Shown: positions 27,227 to 36,251, numbered from the stretch's first letter. The stretch: 64,000 nt of DNA from Cribrihabitans marinus (GCF_900109035.1 NZ_FNYD01000001.1:62001-126000), one strand, 5' to 3'. Notes: generated by a model from the letters alone, not told the origin. Numbers and translations: made by a program.

Positions 27227-28731
27227 GACACCTCCTCGGACAGCGTGAGCACGCCGGTTTGGGACTCGGCATAGGCGAGGGCATAGGCCAGTTCGCCCGG
27301 TGTCTCGGCATGGAGTACATAGAGCGGCTGGCCCTTGTCCACACGATCACCGATACGCGCCAGCAGGCGAATGCCGGCGCTCTTCTGACGCGGGGCACCG
27401 GCCAGCTTGGCGATGCGCGCGATGCGTCGGTTGTCGATAGCGGTCAGCTGGCCCGCATGAGGGGCGCGTATGTCGATGCGCTGTTCCGCGCTTCCGGGTT
27501 CGCGGAAACCGCCCTGTGCCGCGCAGATTGCCATGAACTTGGCCTCCGCCGCGCCACTGTCGAGAAGGGCCTGAGCGCGATCCCGTCCCTGCCCCGCCGC
27601 GGCGTCCGGCGCGAGGTCCAGAAGATGCCCGGCCAGGTCCAGCGACCGTTCGCGCAGATCCACAGGCGCGTCCGGCGTGCGCCGCAGAACCGCCAGAACG
27701 TCCAGGGCCTCCAGCGCCGGGCCGATGCCCCGTCCCACGGGGGCCACACCGTCGCTGATGTGCAGCGCCAGGTTCAGACCCAACGCCTTGGCCACCGATG
27801 ACAGCCGGGCACCGAGGGCTTCGGCGGCCCCGGCCGACCGCACCTTGGCCGTAGGTCCGACCGGCAGGTCGATCAGAACGTGCGTGGCACCGGCCGCGCT
27901 CTTTTTCGACAGTACACTCGCCACGAGCTGACCGGTGGAGTCGAAATCGAGCGGGCGTTCGACACGGATGAAATGATCGTCGGCGGGGCTGAGCGCGAGC
28001 CCGCCACCCCAGACGATGCAGCCGCCCTCGGCTTCGACCACCCGGCGCAGCGCGGCGGTGTCAAGCGCCACTGGCGCCATGACCTCCATCGTGTCGGCCG
28101 TCCCCGCCGGCGAGGTGATCGCCCTGCTGGATGTCTTGGGGATCAGATACCCCGCTGCTGCGACGATGGCGACGACGATCGGTGTCGTCCGGTTGCCCGG
28201 CAATCCGCCGACGCAATGCTTGTCGAGTACGGCCCGGTCCCCCCAGTCGAGCGTCTGGCCGGCATCCCTCATGGCACGGGTCAGGGCCACGGTCTCGGCC
28301 TCGTCCAGCCGGTCGCCCGCGCAGGCGGTGACGAATGCGGCAAGGTCGAGATCCGAAAGCCGGCTGTTGAGCGTGTCGCTGACGATGCCCGCGAAACCCG
28401 CCTGATCCAGCCGCTCGCCATAGGCCTTCGCCCGGATCATCGACGCCGAGGCGGGCGGTTCGGGATGCGAAAACGTCGCGCGGTCCCCTGCCCGCGCGCC
28501 AAGCGCTGCCCAGGCGGAGGCGGACAATGCCGCCTGGTCAACGGCAAGCCATTCCCCTCGGCCGACGACATTCAGCGTGGCGATGATCCAGCGGTCCCTC
28601 AGGTCGATCCGTATGCGGGTTTGCGCGGCAAAGCCTTCGGCGCGGCAGACATGGCAGTCTTCGTGCATATAAACGACCGGCTGACGGTAAGTGTCGATGC
28701 CGGAGGGAACAAGAGCAAGGGTTTCGGTCAT
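27223..28731 (-). CDS. AMP-phosphorylase / thymidine-phosphorylase-family enzyme
   Basis: 502 residues, the length of the archaeal AMP-phosphorylase branch rather than the roughly 440 of bacterial DeoA. Present are the N-terminal extension domain (1-100), the phosphate site DKHCVGGLPGNRTTP, TSSRAITSPAGTADTMEV, and the C-terminal barrel-sandwich end. Archaeal members turn AMP and phosphate into ribose-1,5-bisphosphate and adenine. No RuBisCO or R15P isomerase gene is seen here, so the downstream fate is unknown. ATGA overlaps link it to the RNase upstream and prs downstream, suggesting an RNA-to-nucleotide recycling unit. Confidence 0.87.
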   Translation of the reverse strand: MTETLALVPSGIDTYRQPVVYMHEDCHVCRAEGFAAQTRIRIDLRDRWIIATLNVVGRGEWLAVDQAALSASAWAALGARAGDRATFSHPEPPASASMIRAKAYGERLDQAGFAGIVSDTLNSRLSDLDLAAFVTACAGDRLDEAETVALTRAMRDAGQTLDWGDRAVLDKHCVGGLPGNRTTPIVVAIVAAAGYLIPKTSSRAITSPAGTADTMEVMAPVALDTAALRRVVEAEGGCIVWGGGLALSPADDHFIRVERPLDFDSTGQLVASVLSKKSAAGATHVLIDLPVGPTAKVRSAGAAEALGARLSSVAKALGLNLALHISDGVAPVGRGIGPALEALDVLAVLRRTPDAPVDLRERSLDLAGHLLDLAPDAAAGQGRDRAQALLDSGAAEAKFMAICAAQGGFREPGSAEQRIDIRAPHAGQLTAIDNRRIARIAKLAGAPRQKSAGIRLLARIGDRVDKGQPLYVLHAETPGELAYALAYAESQTGVLTLSEEVS

Positions 28732-30110
28732 TGAGGCCGGTCCAGATAGACGGATTCGAGGTGCTCCGGGACGCGCGCGGGTCGCCCAAGCTCATGCTCG
28801 ACGCGAAATCGCAATGTGTCCGCGGCGGCAGGCTCTCCATGGGTCAGATAGGTCATCGCCGGGGCGGGACCGGCGGACATCCAGCGCATGATCTCACCGG
28901 CATCGGCGTGCCCGGAAAAGGACTGGAGCTGAACCACCTCGGCCTCGATCGGGAACTCACGACCGAACATGCGCAAACTCCGCGTCCCCCCGGCCAGCGC
29001 CGCGCCACGCGTTCCGCCGGCCTGAAAGCCCGACAGCAGGATCGTGTTGCGCCGATCCCCGCCGAAGCTGGCCAGATGGTGCAGGATGCGCCCGCCGGTC
29101 AACATTCCGCTGGCGGAGACGATGATCATCGGACCCTGGCGGGTGTTCAGATCCTTCGATTGCTCGACCGTGTTCACGCGCTTGGCGATCTCGAACATCG
29201 CCACGCAGTCTTCGCGGCTGACGTGATGTTCGTCGTGGTGGCGGTGATAGATCTCGGTCGCGTCCACCGCCATCGGACTGTTGAGGAACACCGGAACATA
29301 GGGGATGTCGCCCCGTCCCATCAATCGCGCGATATGCAGCATCAGCCCTTGCGCCCGTCCGACAGCGAAGGACGGGATCAGCACCGTGCCACCGCGGGCG
29401 AAGGTGCGTTTCAGGACCGGGGCCAGTTCGGCCTCGGGGTCCGTATCGGGATGGGCCCGGTTGCCGTAGGTGGATTCGCAGACCAGCACATCGGCCCCGC
29501 CGAACGGTCTTGGCGGTCGCATCAGCGGATCGGTCTCGTGGCCCAGATCGCCGCTGAAATGGACGACGCGGCTGCCGATCTCCAGCCGGATCTGCGCCGC
29601 CCCAAGCAGGTGCCCAGCCGGAAGGAAGCTGGCCGCGATGCCGTCGCCCAGATCGATCTTCTGGTCGAAAGGCTGCGGCTCAAAGCGATCCAGCGCAGCC
29701 TTTGCGTCCTTGAGCGTGTAGAGCGGTCTTGGGTTCTTGTGACTGGAATATCCCTTTCTGGCGGCATAGCGCGCCTCTTCCTCCTGGATATGCCCGCTGT
29801 CGGGCAGAATAAGTCCGCAAAGATCCACCGTTGCCTCGGTGCAACGCACCCGCCCGCGAAACCCCGCCCGGATCAGTGCCGGCAGATATCCCGAATGATC
29901 CAGATGGGCATGTGTCAACAACACGGTATCGATCGTGTTGACCCTGACGGGGAACGGCTTGCGATTGCGCGCACGGAGCTGCTTGAAGCCCTGAAACAGG
30001 CCGCAATCGACGAGGATGCGCCGTCCCATGGCCTCGATCAGGTAGCGCGATCCTGTCACCGTTCCGGCGGCACCGAGAAAGCGCAGTTTGGGACGTGCGG
30101 TCGGGATCAT
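28728..30110 (-). CDS. Metallo-beta-lactamase / beta-CASP RNase (CPSF-like)
   Basis: 460 residues from ATG 30110, overlapping the upstream stop (ATGA). Metallo-beta-lactamase motifs are THAHLDHSGYLPAL (HxHxDH), the CGLFQG loop, PAGHLLGAAQI and HFSGDLG. The beta-CASP and C-terminal RNA-specificity region has SGHADAGEIMRWM and YLTHGEP. The family includes CPSF-73-like and archaeal aRNase exo/endonucleases using two Zn ions. In this operon it would feed nucleotides to the phosphorylase. Confidence 0.88.
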   Translation of the reverse strand: MIPTARPKLRFLGAAGTVTGSRYLIEAMGRRILVDCGLFQGFKQLRARNRKPFPVRVNTIDTVLLTHAHLDHSGYLPALIRAGFRGRVRCTEATVDLCGLILPDSGHIQEEEARYAARKGYSSHKNPRPLYTLKDAKAALDRFEPQPFDQKIDLGDGIAASFLPAGHLLGAAQIRLEIGSRVVHFSGDLGHETDPLMRPPRPFGGADVLVCESTYGNRAHPDTDPEAELAPVLKRTFARGGTVLIPSFAVGRAQGLMLHIARLMGRGDIPYVPVFLNSPMAVDATEIYHRHHDEHHVSREDCVAMFEIAKRVNTVEQSKDLNTRQGPMIIVSASGMLTGGRILHHLASFGGDRRNTILLSGFQAGGTRGAALAGGTRSLRMFGREFPIEAEVVQLQSFSGHADAGEIMRWMSAGPAPAMTYLTHGEPAAADTLRFRVEHELGRPARVPEHLESVYLDRPQ

Positions 30111-30472
30111 GCCCCTGCTCCCCTGCCCGCGATGGCGTTGTAGAGCCCACCGAAGATCAGCGCGGCGTACCAGCCGTAAAGAAAGCTCTCGACCAGGCCG
30201 ATGATGAAGCCCACCGGGGTCAGCCAAACGAATCCGGGCAGCAGGCCGGACCAGACCTCGTACATCGCGTAGCCGGGAAAGATCAGATCGAAGGCGATGC
30301 ACACGAGGTAGGTCAGCACCAGAAACAGGCTCAGCGCCCAACCCAGCGGCACGATGGGCAGATACGCGCGCCCTGTCCCGTCATTCGCGCCCATGACGCA
30401 GGCCCCGCACGTCATGCGCAGGGCCAGGAAAAGGATCGCCGCGACGGCGGTGAAATAGAGGATGGGCATCAT
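30107..30472 (-). CDS. DUF5676-like small membrane protein
   Basis: 121 residues. The start ATG at 30472 is preferred because GGAG lies 6 nt upstream; ATG 30484 has no ribosome site. Three to four membrane helices, ending VESFLYGWYAALIFGGLYNAI, the hallmark of a small family found near metal and stress genes. It is the first gene of the operon running to the Cu ATPase. Function unknown. Confidence 0.7.
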   Translation of the reverse strand: MMPILYFTAVAAILFLALRMTCGACVMGANDGTGRAYLPIVPLGWALSLFLVLTYLVCIAFDLIFPGYAMYEVWSGLLPGFVWLTPVGFIIGLVESFLYGWYAALIFGGLYNAIAGRGAGA

Positions 30473-30585
30473 GGCTTGCTCCATTCTTGTAAATCATCAA
30501 CCCGGAGTGCGAGTGCGCCCGCCGGACGTCCCCGCTTCAGGATGGGCGCGACTGGTGCAAGACGCCCATCCTGCGAAACATCGCT

Positions 30586-30753
30586 TCAGTTCCGGCCGCA
30601 GCAGCAGCCGGATTTGGCCGGTCTTGCCTCGGCGGTTTGCGAGATCTGCGGTTCGACATTCGGTTTCGGTTGCGCCTGGGCCTTGCCACCGCAACATCCG
30701 GTCGGCTTTGAGGCGGATGTATCTTGTGTCTTGGGATCGGTACGGCTGTTCAT
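30586..30753 (-). CDS. Small Cys-rich protein, possible metal-binding peptide
   Basis: 55 residues from ATG 30753 after AGGGAG; the longer frame to 30816 lacks a ribosome site. Cysteines cluster at 20-21 (CCGG) and 50-52 (CCCG) in an otherwise polar, Pro/Ala/Gln-rich chain without a signal peptide. This suggests a cytoplasmic metal-binding peptide, though it matches no metallothionein family I know. It lies upstream of the DUF5676 gene on the same strand and may be cotranscribed. Confidence 0.6.
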   Translation of the reverse strand: MNSRTDPKTQDTSASKPTGCCGGKAQAQPKPNVEPQISQTAEARPAKSGCCCGRN

Positions 30754-30988
30754 CTGGGCTCCCTTTCGTTTGGGTTCATCCTGTAGACGCCACTGGCCGG
30801 CGAGCATTACACGCATCGGAACCTGCCAGGCCGTCCAGTGACGGATGAGGCGGTGTCATCGACGGAAAGAAGACGACCGCATTCGAGGGAAACGACGCTG
30901 ACCCGAGGAATCGTGCGTCTTGACGCGAAAACTGCCCTGCAACCCGGAGCTTCGCTCAGCCAGGGTCCATCGACCGCACGTGCGAACG

Positions 30989-31684
30989 TCAGATACCGTA
31001 GGCCCAAGCTGGCAGCCGGCCCATATGGACCTCCACCCTGCGGACGCCGGGCACGTTCTCCACGGCAACGCGAACGGCATTTTCCTGGAAATCGCTATCG
31101 GCGACACCCCAGACGGAGACATTGCCGTTTTCCACCGTGTAGTTGATCAGGTTGACCGCTGCACCGGGCACTTCCTTCAGTGCCTCTTTGATCTTCGCAC
31201 GAAGCACGCGGTCGTCCTCCGACGGCTCCGGCAGCACCCCTTCCTTGAGTGCCGACAAGGCATGGAGCAGGTTCGCCCGGCTGACAATGCCGACCACTTG
31301 ACCGGATCGCAGCACCGGCACCCGCTTGATCCTGTGCTTTTCCAGAAGGCGCGCGATCTCGGCGACAGTCGTGTCTTCCTCGACGGAAACGACATCGCGT
31401 GTCATCACATCCTCAACGTGGTGGCTTTTGAGTTTCACGAAATCCCGGGTGGAATCGCTCGATCCGCCCAGGACTTCGAGCCACCAGGACCGGCGTGGGC
31501 CGTCGGTTTCGCGGACACGCCGCATGAGATCGCCTTCGCTGACAAGTCCCTTGAGGCCGCCCTCTGCGTCGACGACGGGCAGCGCGCTGATGTGGTGGTC
31601 CAGCATCAGGCGCACCGCGTCCTCGACTTGTCCCTCCAGCGGGACCGAGATCACGGATGTTGTCATGATATCCTTGGCTTGCAT
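30989..31684 (-). CDS. CBS-domain pair with C-terminal BON domain
   Basis: 231 residues. Two CBS repeats (about 1-60 beginning MQAKDIMTTSVISV, and 90-150 beginning VEDVMTRDVVSV) bind adenosine nucleotides in other family members. A BON domain (about 160-225) follows, with NYTVENGNVSVWGVADSDF and VENVPGVRRVEVHM. There is no signal peptide. It lies 40 bp downstream of the Rieske gene on the same strand. A stress or energy sensor role is inferred. Confidence 0.87.
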   Translation of the reverse strand: MQAKDIMTTSVISVPLEGQVEDAVRLMLDHHISALPVVDAEGGLKGLVSEGDLMRRVRETDGPRRSWWLEVLGGSSDSTRDFVKLKSHHVEDVMTRDVVSVEEDTTVAEIARLLEKHRIKRVPVLRSGQVVGIVSRANLLHALSALKEGVLPEPSEDDRVLRAKIKEALKEVPGAAVNLINYTVENGNVSVWGVADSDFQENAVRVAVENVPGVRRVEVHMGRLPAWAYGI

Positions 31685-31723
31685 GTCGTGGTCTCCTTCT
31701 TGGACTATTGGACGATTCTTCGG

Positions 31724-32326
31724 TCAGGTGCCGATGACGAGTTGCAGGTCTTCGCCCAGCGTGTAGGGCGGGATGTCGAGGTTGCGCGGTGCCGGCCCTT
31801 TCCGTATCCGACCCGAAGTATCGTAATGCGACCCGTGGCACGGGCAGAACCACCCGCCGAACTCGCCCACCGCCGCCCCATCCTGGCCCAGGGGAATACA
31901 GCCCAGATGCGTGCAGACCCCGATGACGATCAGCCATTCACCATCCTCCCCCGCCGCGCGGTTTTCATCCAGTGCCGGCTCTTCGCCACTTAGATTGGGA
32001 TTCTCGCCCGTTTCATCAACAGGATCGGGAAGCTCGTCGAGATCGACGGCACGTGCAGCCTCGATTGCCGCTGGAGACCTGCGCCAGGCGAAGACCGGGC
32101 GCCCCTGCCACTTCACGGTAATACGCTGGCCCGGTTCGACGCCGGAAAGATCGACCCTGACCGTCCCGGCGGCGGCTACGTCGGCTGAGGGGTTCATCGA
32201 ATTGATCAAGGGCCAGACGGCAGCGCCGGTGGCAACCGCTCCGGTAGAAACCGTTGCATAGTAGAGGAAATCGCGTCGCTCCGACGCGGGTTCCTGATCG
32301 GGGTGGTCATTCGTCTGGCTCATCAT
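31724..32326 (-). CDS. petA: Orphan Rieske iron-sulfur protein (cytochrome bc1 subunit type)
   Basis: 200 residues. The N-terminus SERRDFLYYATVSTGAVATG is the Tat signal/anchor of bc1 Rieske subunits. The 2Fe-2S ligands are in CTHLGC at 138-143 and CPCHGSHYD at 161-169, and the GPAPRNLDIPPY segment is typical. No cytochrome b or c1 gene is nearby, so this is probably an additional copy. The ATG overlaps the stop of the FabI paralogue (ATGA). Whether it replaces the housekeeping Rieske protein under stress is unknown. Confidence 0.9.
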   Translation of the reverse strand: MMSQTNDHPDQEPASERRDFLYYATVSTGAVATGAAVWPLINSMNPSADVAAAGTVRVDLSGVEPGQRITVKWQGRPVFAWRRSPAAIEAARAVDLDELPDPVDETGENPNLSGEEPALDENRAAGEDGEWLIVIGVCTHLGCIPLGQDGAAVGEFGGWFCPCHGSHYDTSGRIRKGPAPRNLDIPPYTLGEDLQLVIGT

Positions 32327-33165
32327 GACTCCTCCGGTTTGTCGTTTGTCTCGGCTGCAAGGACCGGGCTTTCGATATGAACACCCGCATCCACATGCAG
32401 CACCTCGCCCGTGATGCCGCTGGTATAGTCACTGGCGAACAGCAGGGCGGCTCGGCCCACCTCGTCGGCCTCGATGTTTCTCCGCAGGGGCGCGGCACGC
32501 GCCGTCGCGCCCAGAAGTCCGGTAAAACCGGTCAATCCCGACGCCGCACGGGTCCGCACCGGCCCGGCCGAAATGGCGTTGACGCGGATACTGGCGGGGC
32601 CCAGTTCATGCGCAAGATAGCGTACCGTGGCTTCGAGCGCGGCCTTGACCGGCCCCATCACGTTGTAGTTCTCCACGACACGTTCCCCGCCGAGATAACT
32701 CAGCGTGATCAGGCTGCCGCCGCTGGTCATCAGGGGTTCGGCCAGACGGGCCATCCGGACAAGGGAATGGACCGACACATCCATCGCTTCGGTGAATCCT
32801 TCGGCCGAGCAATCGGTCAGGCGGCCATGAAGGTCGGCGGGCGGCACGCTGCCCACGGCATGAAGGATGAAATCCAGCTTTCCCCAGCGTTCGGTGATGG
32901 CCTCAAAAACGGCCGCGAGTTCGTGCGGCGCCGCGACATTGCAGGGCAGCAGGATCGGAGCGTCCAGCCGCGCGGCCAGTGGTGCGACATGGGGTTTGGT
33001 GCGCTCGCCGACATAGGTGATGGCCAGCTCCGCACCCGCCTGACGAAAATGCAGGGCGGCGGGCCACGCCAGGCTGCGATCATTGGCGATGCCGACGACC
33101 AGACCCTTGCGACCGGACAGATCCAGCAATTCCGCAGGGTCGCAGCATTCGCGAAAGTCGGGCAT
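32323..33165 (-). CDS. fabI: Enoyl-ACP reductase (FabI-type)
   Basis: 280 residues from ATG 33165 with GGGAG; the upstream ATG at 33237 overlaps the next gene. The nucleotide motif is GLVVGIANDRSLAW and the catalytic Tyr-x6-Lys pair is Y167/K174 in ENYNVMGPVKAALEATVRYL. It reduces trans-2-enoyl-ACP with NAD(P)H in fatty-acid elongation. Being in a cluster with a DUF3141 protein and a Rieske protein rather than with other fab genes, it is probably a second copy. Confidence 0.9.
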   Translation of the reverse strand: MPDFRECCDPAELLDLSGRKGLVVGIANDRSLAWPAALHFRQAGAELAITYVGERTKPHVAPLAARLDAPILLPCNVAAPHELAAVFEAITERWGKLDFILHAVGSVPPADLHGRLTDCSAEGFTEAMDVSVHSLVRMARLAEPLMTSGGSLITLSYLGGERVVENYNVMGPVKAALEATVRYLAHELGPASIRVNAISAGPVRTRAASGLTGFTGLLGATARAAPLRRNIEADEVGRAALLFASDYTSGITGEVLHVDAGVHIESPVLAAETNDKPEES

Positions 33166-33221
33166 GGGCCATCTCCCTTGACATGAGGCCGACGAGGTGT
33201 CTGGCGTCTGCCGCCGGCGAA

Positions 33222-33410
33222 CTAGCTCTCGCTGCACGGCTCACGCTGCCAGGCCCGTTTCAGAGGATGCGCCCGGGATCTCACCCTCGCGATGGCGACG
33301 GGTTTCAGCCGGGTCATCTGCTTTCTGGCGCGGCCATGCTCGAACAGATGCATCGCCGCCAGCCCGCTGAACACGAGAACCGGAACCCAGTTTTCAAAAA
33401 GCCATTCCAT
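33222..33410 (-). CDS. Small single-helix membrane protein
   Basis: 62 residues with a strong AAGGAG site 9 nt before the ATG. One hydrophobic helix (WVPVLVFSGLAAMHLFEHG) precedes a basic tail, reminiscent of the DUF2933-like proteins. It lies between the DUF3141 gene and fabI on the same strand. Function unknown. Confidence 0.55.
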   Translation of the reverse strand: MEWLFENWVPVLVFSGLAAMHLFEHGRARKQMTRLKPVAIARVRSRAHPLKRAWQREPCSES

Positions 33411-33427
33411 ATTCGTTCACTCCTTGT

Positions 33428-35182
33428 TTATTTGGCCTCCGGACGGTCCGCCTGTGCGGGTGCCGTGGTGACGGGGAAAGTGCCGAACATCGCGCCGAAG
33501 ACATGGGTGATCCATGCGTCGCGCCCCTTGCGCCAGGCCGCCAGGCTCTCGCCGGTGCGCGCCAACAGCGCGCGTTCGGCCAGGATCGCGGGATGCTCGT
33601 CCGGCAACGGGTCGCGCGTCTCGCGCAGCGTTTCGGCGGTGGACTTGACCAGCGCCATCCACGGATTCGCCCGCTCGGAAAACATCGTCCGCGTCCAGCG
33701 CATGGGATGCAGGGCGCGCAGGGCCTCGGCGCTGGCCGGGGTGGTTGCGGCCCGCAGCCACGGGCTGACGAACGCCGAATAGGCCGCCTCGTTGATCCGC
33801 GAAATCTGCGCCACCTGCTTCAAGGCCGCATCGTCCGAGGCAATGCCCAGATCATCGACCTCGCGCGGCTCGAACCGCACCGTGAAATCGCCGGTCTCGC
33901 AATCCGGGTCGCCCGCGGGGGTGTCGATCACCATCTCGTAGAGCCCCGGCGCCAGTGCCTCGACCTCGTCCAGGCTTTCCAGGATCGCCCGGTGCTGAAG
34001 CCGCGCGACCGAGCCCGAGACGAAGATGCCCAGATGCCCGACATGCTCGTGCGTCATGTAGACGATGCGTTGCCCGGCCGCCTTGAGCGCATCGGTGTCG
34101 GGATAGAGTTTCGCGATCCAGCCCAAAGCCTGTTCGGGCGGCGTGATGTTGTCGCCCTCCGAGGCGAAGATGATGAGCGGGTTGCCGATCCGCCTGAGGT
34201 CGATGGTGCAATGCGCGTCCAGTTGCATCTCTCCCAGTTCCAGCCGGTTGCCGATGAACAGGTTCTGCGTGATGCCGAGGATTTCCTCGCGGCTGAGCGT
34301 GTAGTAGCCGTTCCACCAGCGCTCGAATTCCAGGAACCGCTCACGCTCGGTATCGGCATGGGCAAAGAGGGTTGCGTATTTGTCCCAGATCGCCTTTTCC
34401 GGTTGCAGGCTTTCAAAGTTTTGCGCCAGCCAGGCCCCGTCAAAGCGCCCGTCGCCCAGATCCGAGACCATTTGCGCAGCCCATGAGCCGCCGGTCAGCG
34501 CACCCATCATCCGCATGGGGCTGCTTGCCGCCTCGCCCGACCAGTAGCTCAGCGGCGAGCCGTTCAGCACGATCGGCCCGGTGAGACCCTCGCAATCCGC
34601 CGCCAGCAGCGTCGCCGCCCAGCCGGCCTGGCAATTGCCATACAGCACGGGGGCCATGTCCGGGTGGCGGCGCGCGACCTCGGAGACGAAATCGCGCAAG
34701 GCATAATGCACATCCGCCAGGGTCTGGCCGGGCACGGGCTCGGGAAAGAAGATCACGAAATAGACCGGGTGGCCCTCGTGCATCGCCATGCCGACCTCGC
34801 TGTCGCGCTTGAAGCCGCCGATGCCCGGTCCGTGCCCGGCGCGCGGGTCGATGATGATCACAGGCGGCTTGGCCTCATCGACGCAATCGTCCCAGCAATC
34901 CTCTCCCACCCGCGTGATCCTCAGCAGCGCATAGTTGGCCGGCCGGTTGAAAGTGCGTGCGTCGCGCAGAAGCTCGTAGTCGAAATCAAGCAGCGGCGGC
35001 ATGCCCTGCCGCTCATGCGCGATCATGTTGTCGGCGCGTTCGCGCAGCGTATCGAGAAACAGCACCCAGCGTTCGAAGGCGTCTTGCGCATAGGGCACGT
35101 GCGCGCCTGTCTTTGCGTCCCTTGATGCAGGTGCGGCGGCGTGCTCGGGCACAACCTTCGCAAGGCGCAGGCTCTTATTCAT
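33428..35182 (-). CDS. DUF3141-family alpha/beta-hydrolase-like protein
   Basis: 584 residues from ATG 35182 (GAGGGG upstream). The family is related to polyhydroxyalkanoate synthase (PhaC): PVIIIDPRAGHGPGIGGFK, then the elbow VLYGNCQAGWAATLLAADC with Cys in the nucleophile position (G-N-C-Q-A-G), and a possible Asp in FASEGDNITPPEQALGWI and His in EHVGHLGIFVS. PHA synthases also use Cys. Function is unproven. Neighbours (fabI, Rieske) suggest acyl or storage-lipid metabolism. It overlaps the small upstream gene by 8 nt. Confidence 0.85.
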   Translation of the reverse strand: MNKSLRLAKVVPEHAAAPASRDAKTGAHVPYAQDAFERWVLFLDTLRERADNMIAHERQGMPPLLDFDYELLRDARTFNRPANYALLRITRVGEDCWDDCVDEAKPPVIIIDPRAGHGPGIGGFKRDSEVGMAMHEGHPVYFVIFFPEPVPGQTLADVHYALRDFVSEVARRHPDMAPVLYGNCQAGWAATLLAADCEGLTGPIVLNGSPLSYWSGEAASSPMRMMGALTGGSWAAQMVSDLGDGRFDGAWLAQNFESLQPEKAIWDKYATLFAHADTERERFLEFERWWNGYYTLSREEILGITQNLFIGNRLELGEMQLDAHCTIDLRRIGNPLIIFASEGDNITPPEQALGWIAKLYPDTDALKAAGQRIVYMTHEHVGHLGIFVSGSVARLQHRAILESLDEVEALAPGLYEMVIDTPAGDPDCETGDFTVRFEPREVDDLGIASDDAALKQVAQISRINEAAYSAFVSPWLRAATTPASAEALRALHPMRWTRTMFSERANPWMALVKSTAETLRETRDPLPDEHPAILAERALLARTGESLAAWRKGRDAWITHVFGAMFGTFPVTTAPAQADRPEAK

Positions 35183-35507
35183 CGCTGATTCCCCTCTCAT
35201 GGGTGGTCTCTTTGGGCGGGCGGTTCGTCCCCAGCAGAAGCACGAATTCCCTCACGACATCCTCGCGCAAACCGGCAAGGAGGTAGGCGGCATCGCCAGG
35301 CTTGATGCCCAGTGCGCGTGCCGCCAGTTCCGGGTGTTGCTTCATCTCTTCCACACGGCGGAACAAGGCCCGGGCCATCGGGGCGTCTGCGTGCTCGGCG
35401 GTCTCTGCACATGCACAGGTCATCCGGGCAACAAGGACGCGAAGGTCGACATCCCCTGATGGCTGGGCCGTTGTTCCCCGGCAACAGTTCGTAGTAGTCC
35501 GTGGCAT
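35175..35507 (-). CDS. Hypothetical protein
   Basis: 110 residues. No signal peptide or membrane helix. A CxC pair (TCACAETAEH) lies near residue 32, and the C-terminal half is helical (ALFRRVEEMKQHPELAARALGIKPGDAAYLLAGLREDVVREF). The start is uncertain: the first ATG has only a weak GAGGG site 12 nt away. Its stop overlaps the DUF3141 start, which supports its being a real gene. Confidence 0.5.
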   Translation of the reverse strand: MPRTTTNCCRGTTAQPSGDVDLRVLVARMTCACAETAEHADAPMARALFRRVEEMKQHPELAARALGIKPGDAAYLLAGLREDVVREFVLLLGTNRPPKETTHERGISDE

Positions 35508-35599
35508 TGTCGAAATAGCCCTCCTGTAGCGCCCTCGGGCACGATCACAGAAGAAGACGCCGGTCGGCGGAAATCGTTACAGAACCGGCCGCATCGCGA

Positions 35600-36220
35600 T
35601 CAGGATATCTGCTCTTCCAGTTCGCAATTCGTCTCGTGTCGATTGTTCCCGCAGCCTTCGGGCGGGCAGGAACAATCGTCGCGGTCCTCCCGGCAGCATT
35701 CGCCGCAGTGGTTCATCAGCGCCTCGCGCAAAGCGGTACGTGCCCGGTGCAGCCGGACGCCCAGAGCGTTGCGGCTCAGACCCAGATCAGCCGCCACCAT
35801 TCCCCGATCCTCTTCACCAAAGTCGATCCGCCGGATCAGCTCCGCATCGACCGGGCGCAGTTCGGAAATCAGCCTGCCATGGCAGGTGCAAAGCCGCGCC
35901 ATCTGTGTCGGCGCATCGGCGACCCATTCCTCGGGTTCGCGTGCCGCCGCTGCCGCCAGTCGGCTACGCCGGGTCCCTTTGCGGTAGTGGTCGTTCAATG
36001 TGGACCGCAGGATCGTGTAGAGCCAGGCATCCATCCGTTCGACGTCTCGAAGTTGATCCTTGCGCGTCAGCACCCGAATGCAGAACTCTTGCAACACATC
36101 CTCGGCATCGGCCCAGTTGCCAAGCCGTTTTGCGAGGAAGCCAAGAAAGGCTCGCCGGCCCTCGATCAGTGCGGTCTCGGTGGATGTTTCGCAGTTCCGG
36201 TTTTCGATGTTGTTGCTCAT
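35600..36220 (-). CDS. ECF-type RNA polymerase sigma factor with Cys-rich C-terminus
   Basis: 206 residues from ATG 36220 preceded by AGGAGG. Region 2 contains NWADAEDVLQEFCIRVLTR and MDAWLYTILRSTLNDHYRKG. Region 4 contains VDAELIRRIDFGEEDRGMVAADLGLSRNALGVRLHRARTAL. The tail (about 165-206) has ten Cys-rich positions including HCGECC, DCSCPPEGCG and TNCELEE, suggesting a metal- or redox-sensing tail in place of a separate anti-sigma partner, none of which is seen nearby. It is downstream of lgt on the same strand. Confidence 0.85.
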   Translation of the reverse strand: MSNNIENRNCETSTETALIEGRRAFLGFLAKRLGNWADAEDVLQEFCIRVLTRKDQLRDVERMDAWLYTILRSTLNDHYRKGTRRSRLAAAAAREPEEWVADAPTQMARLCTCHGRLISELRPVDAELIRRIDFGEEDRGMVAADLGLSRNALGVRLHRARTALREALMNHCGECCREDRDDCSCPPEGCGNNRHETNCELEEQIS

Positions 36221-36251
36221 TCCAATTCCTCCTTGTCGAGATCCATCCGGA

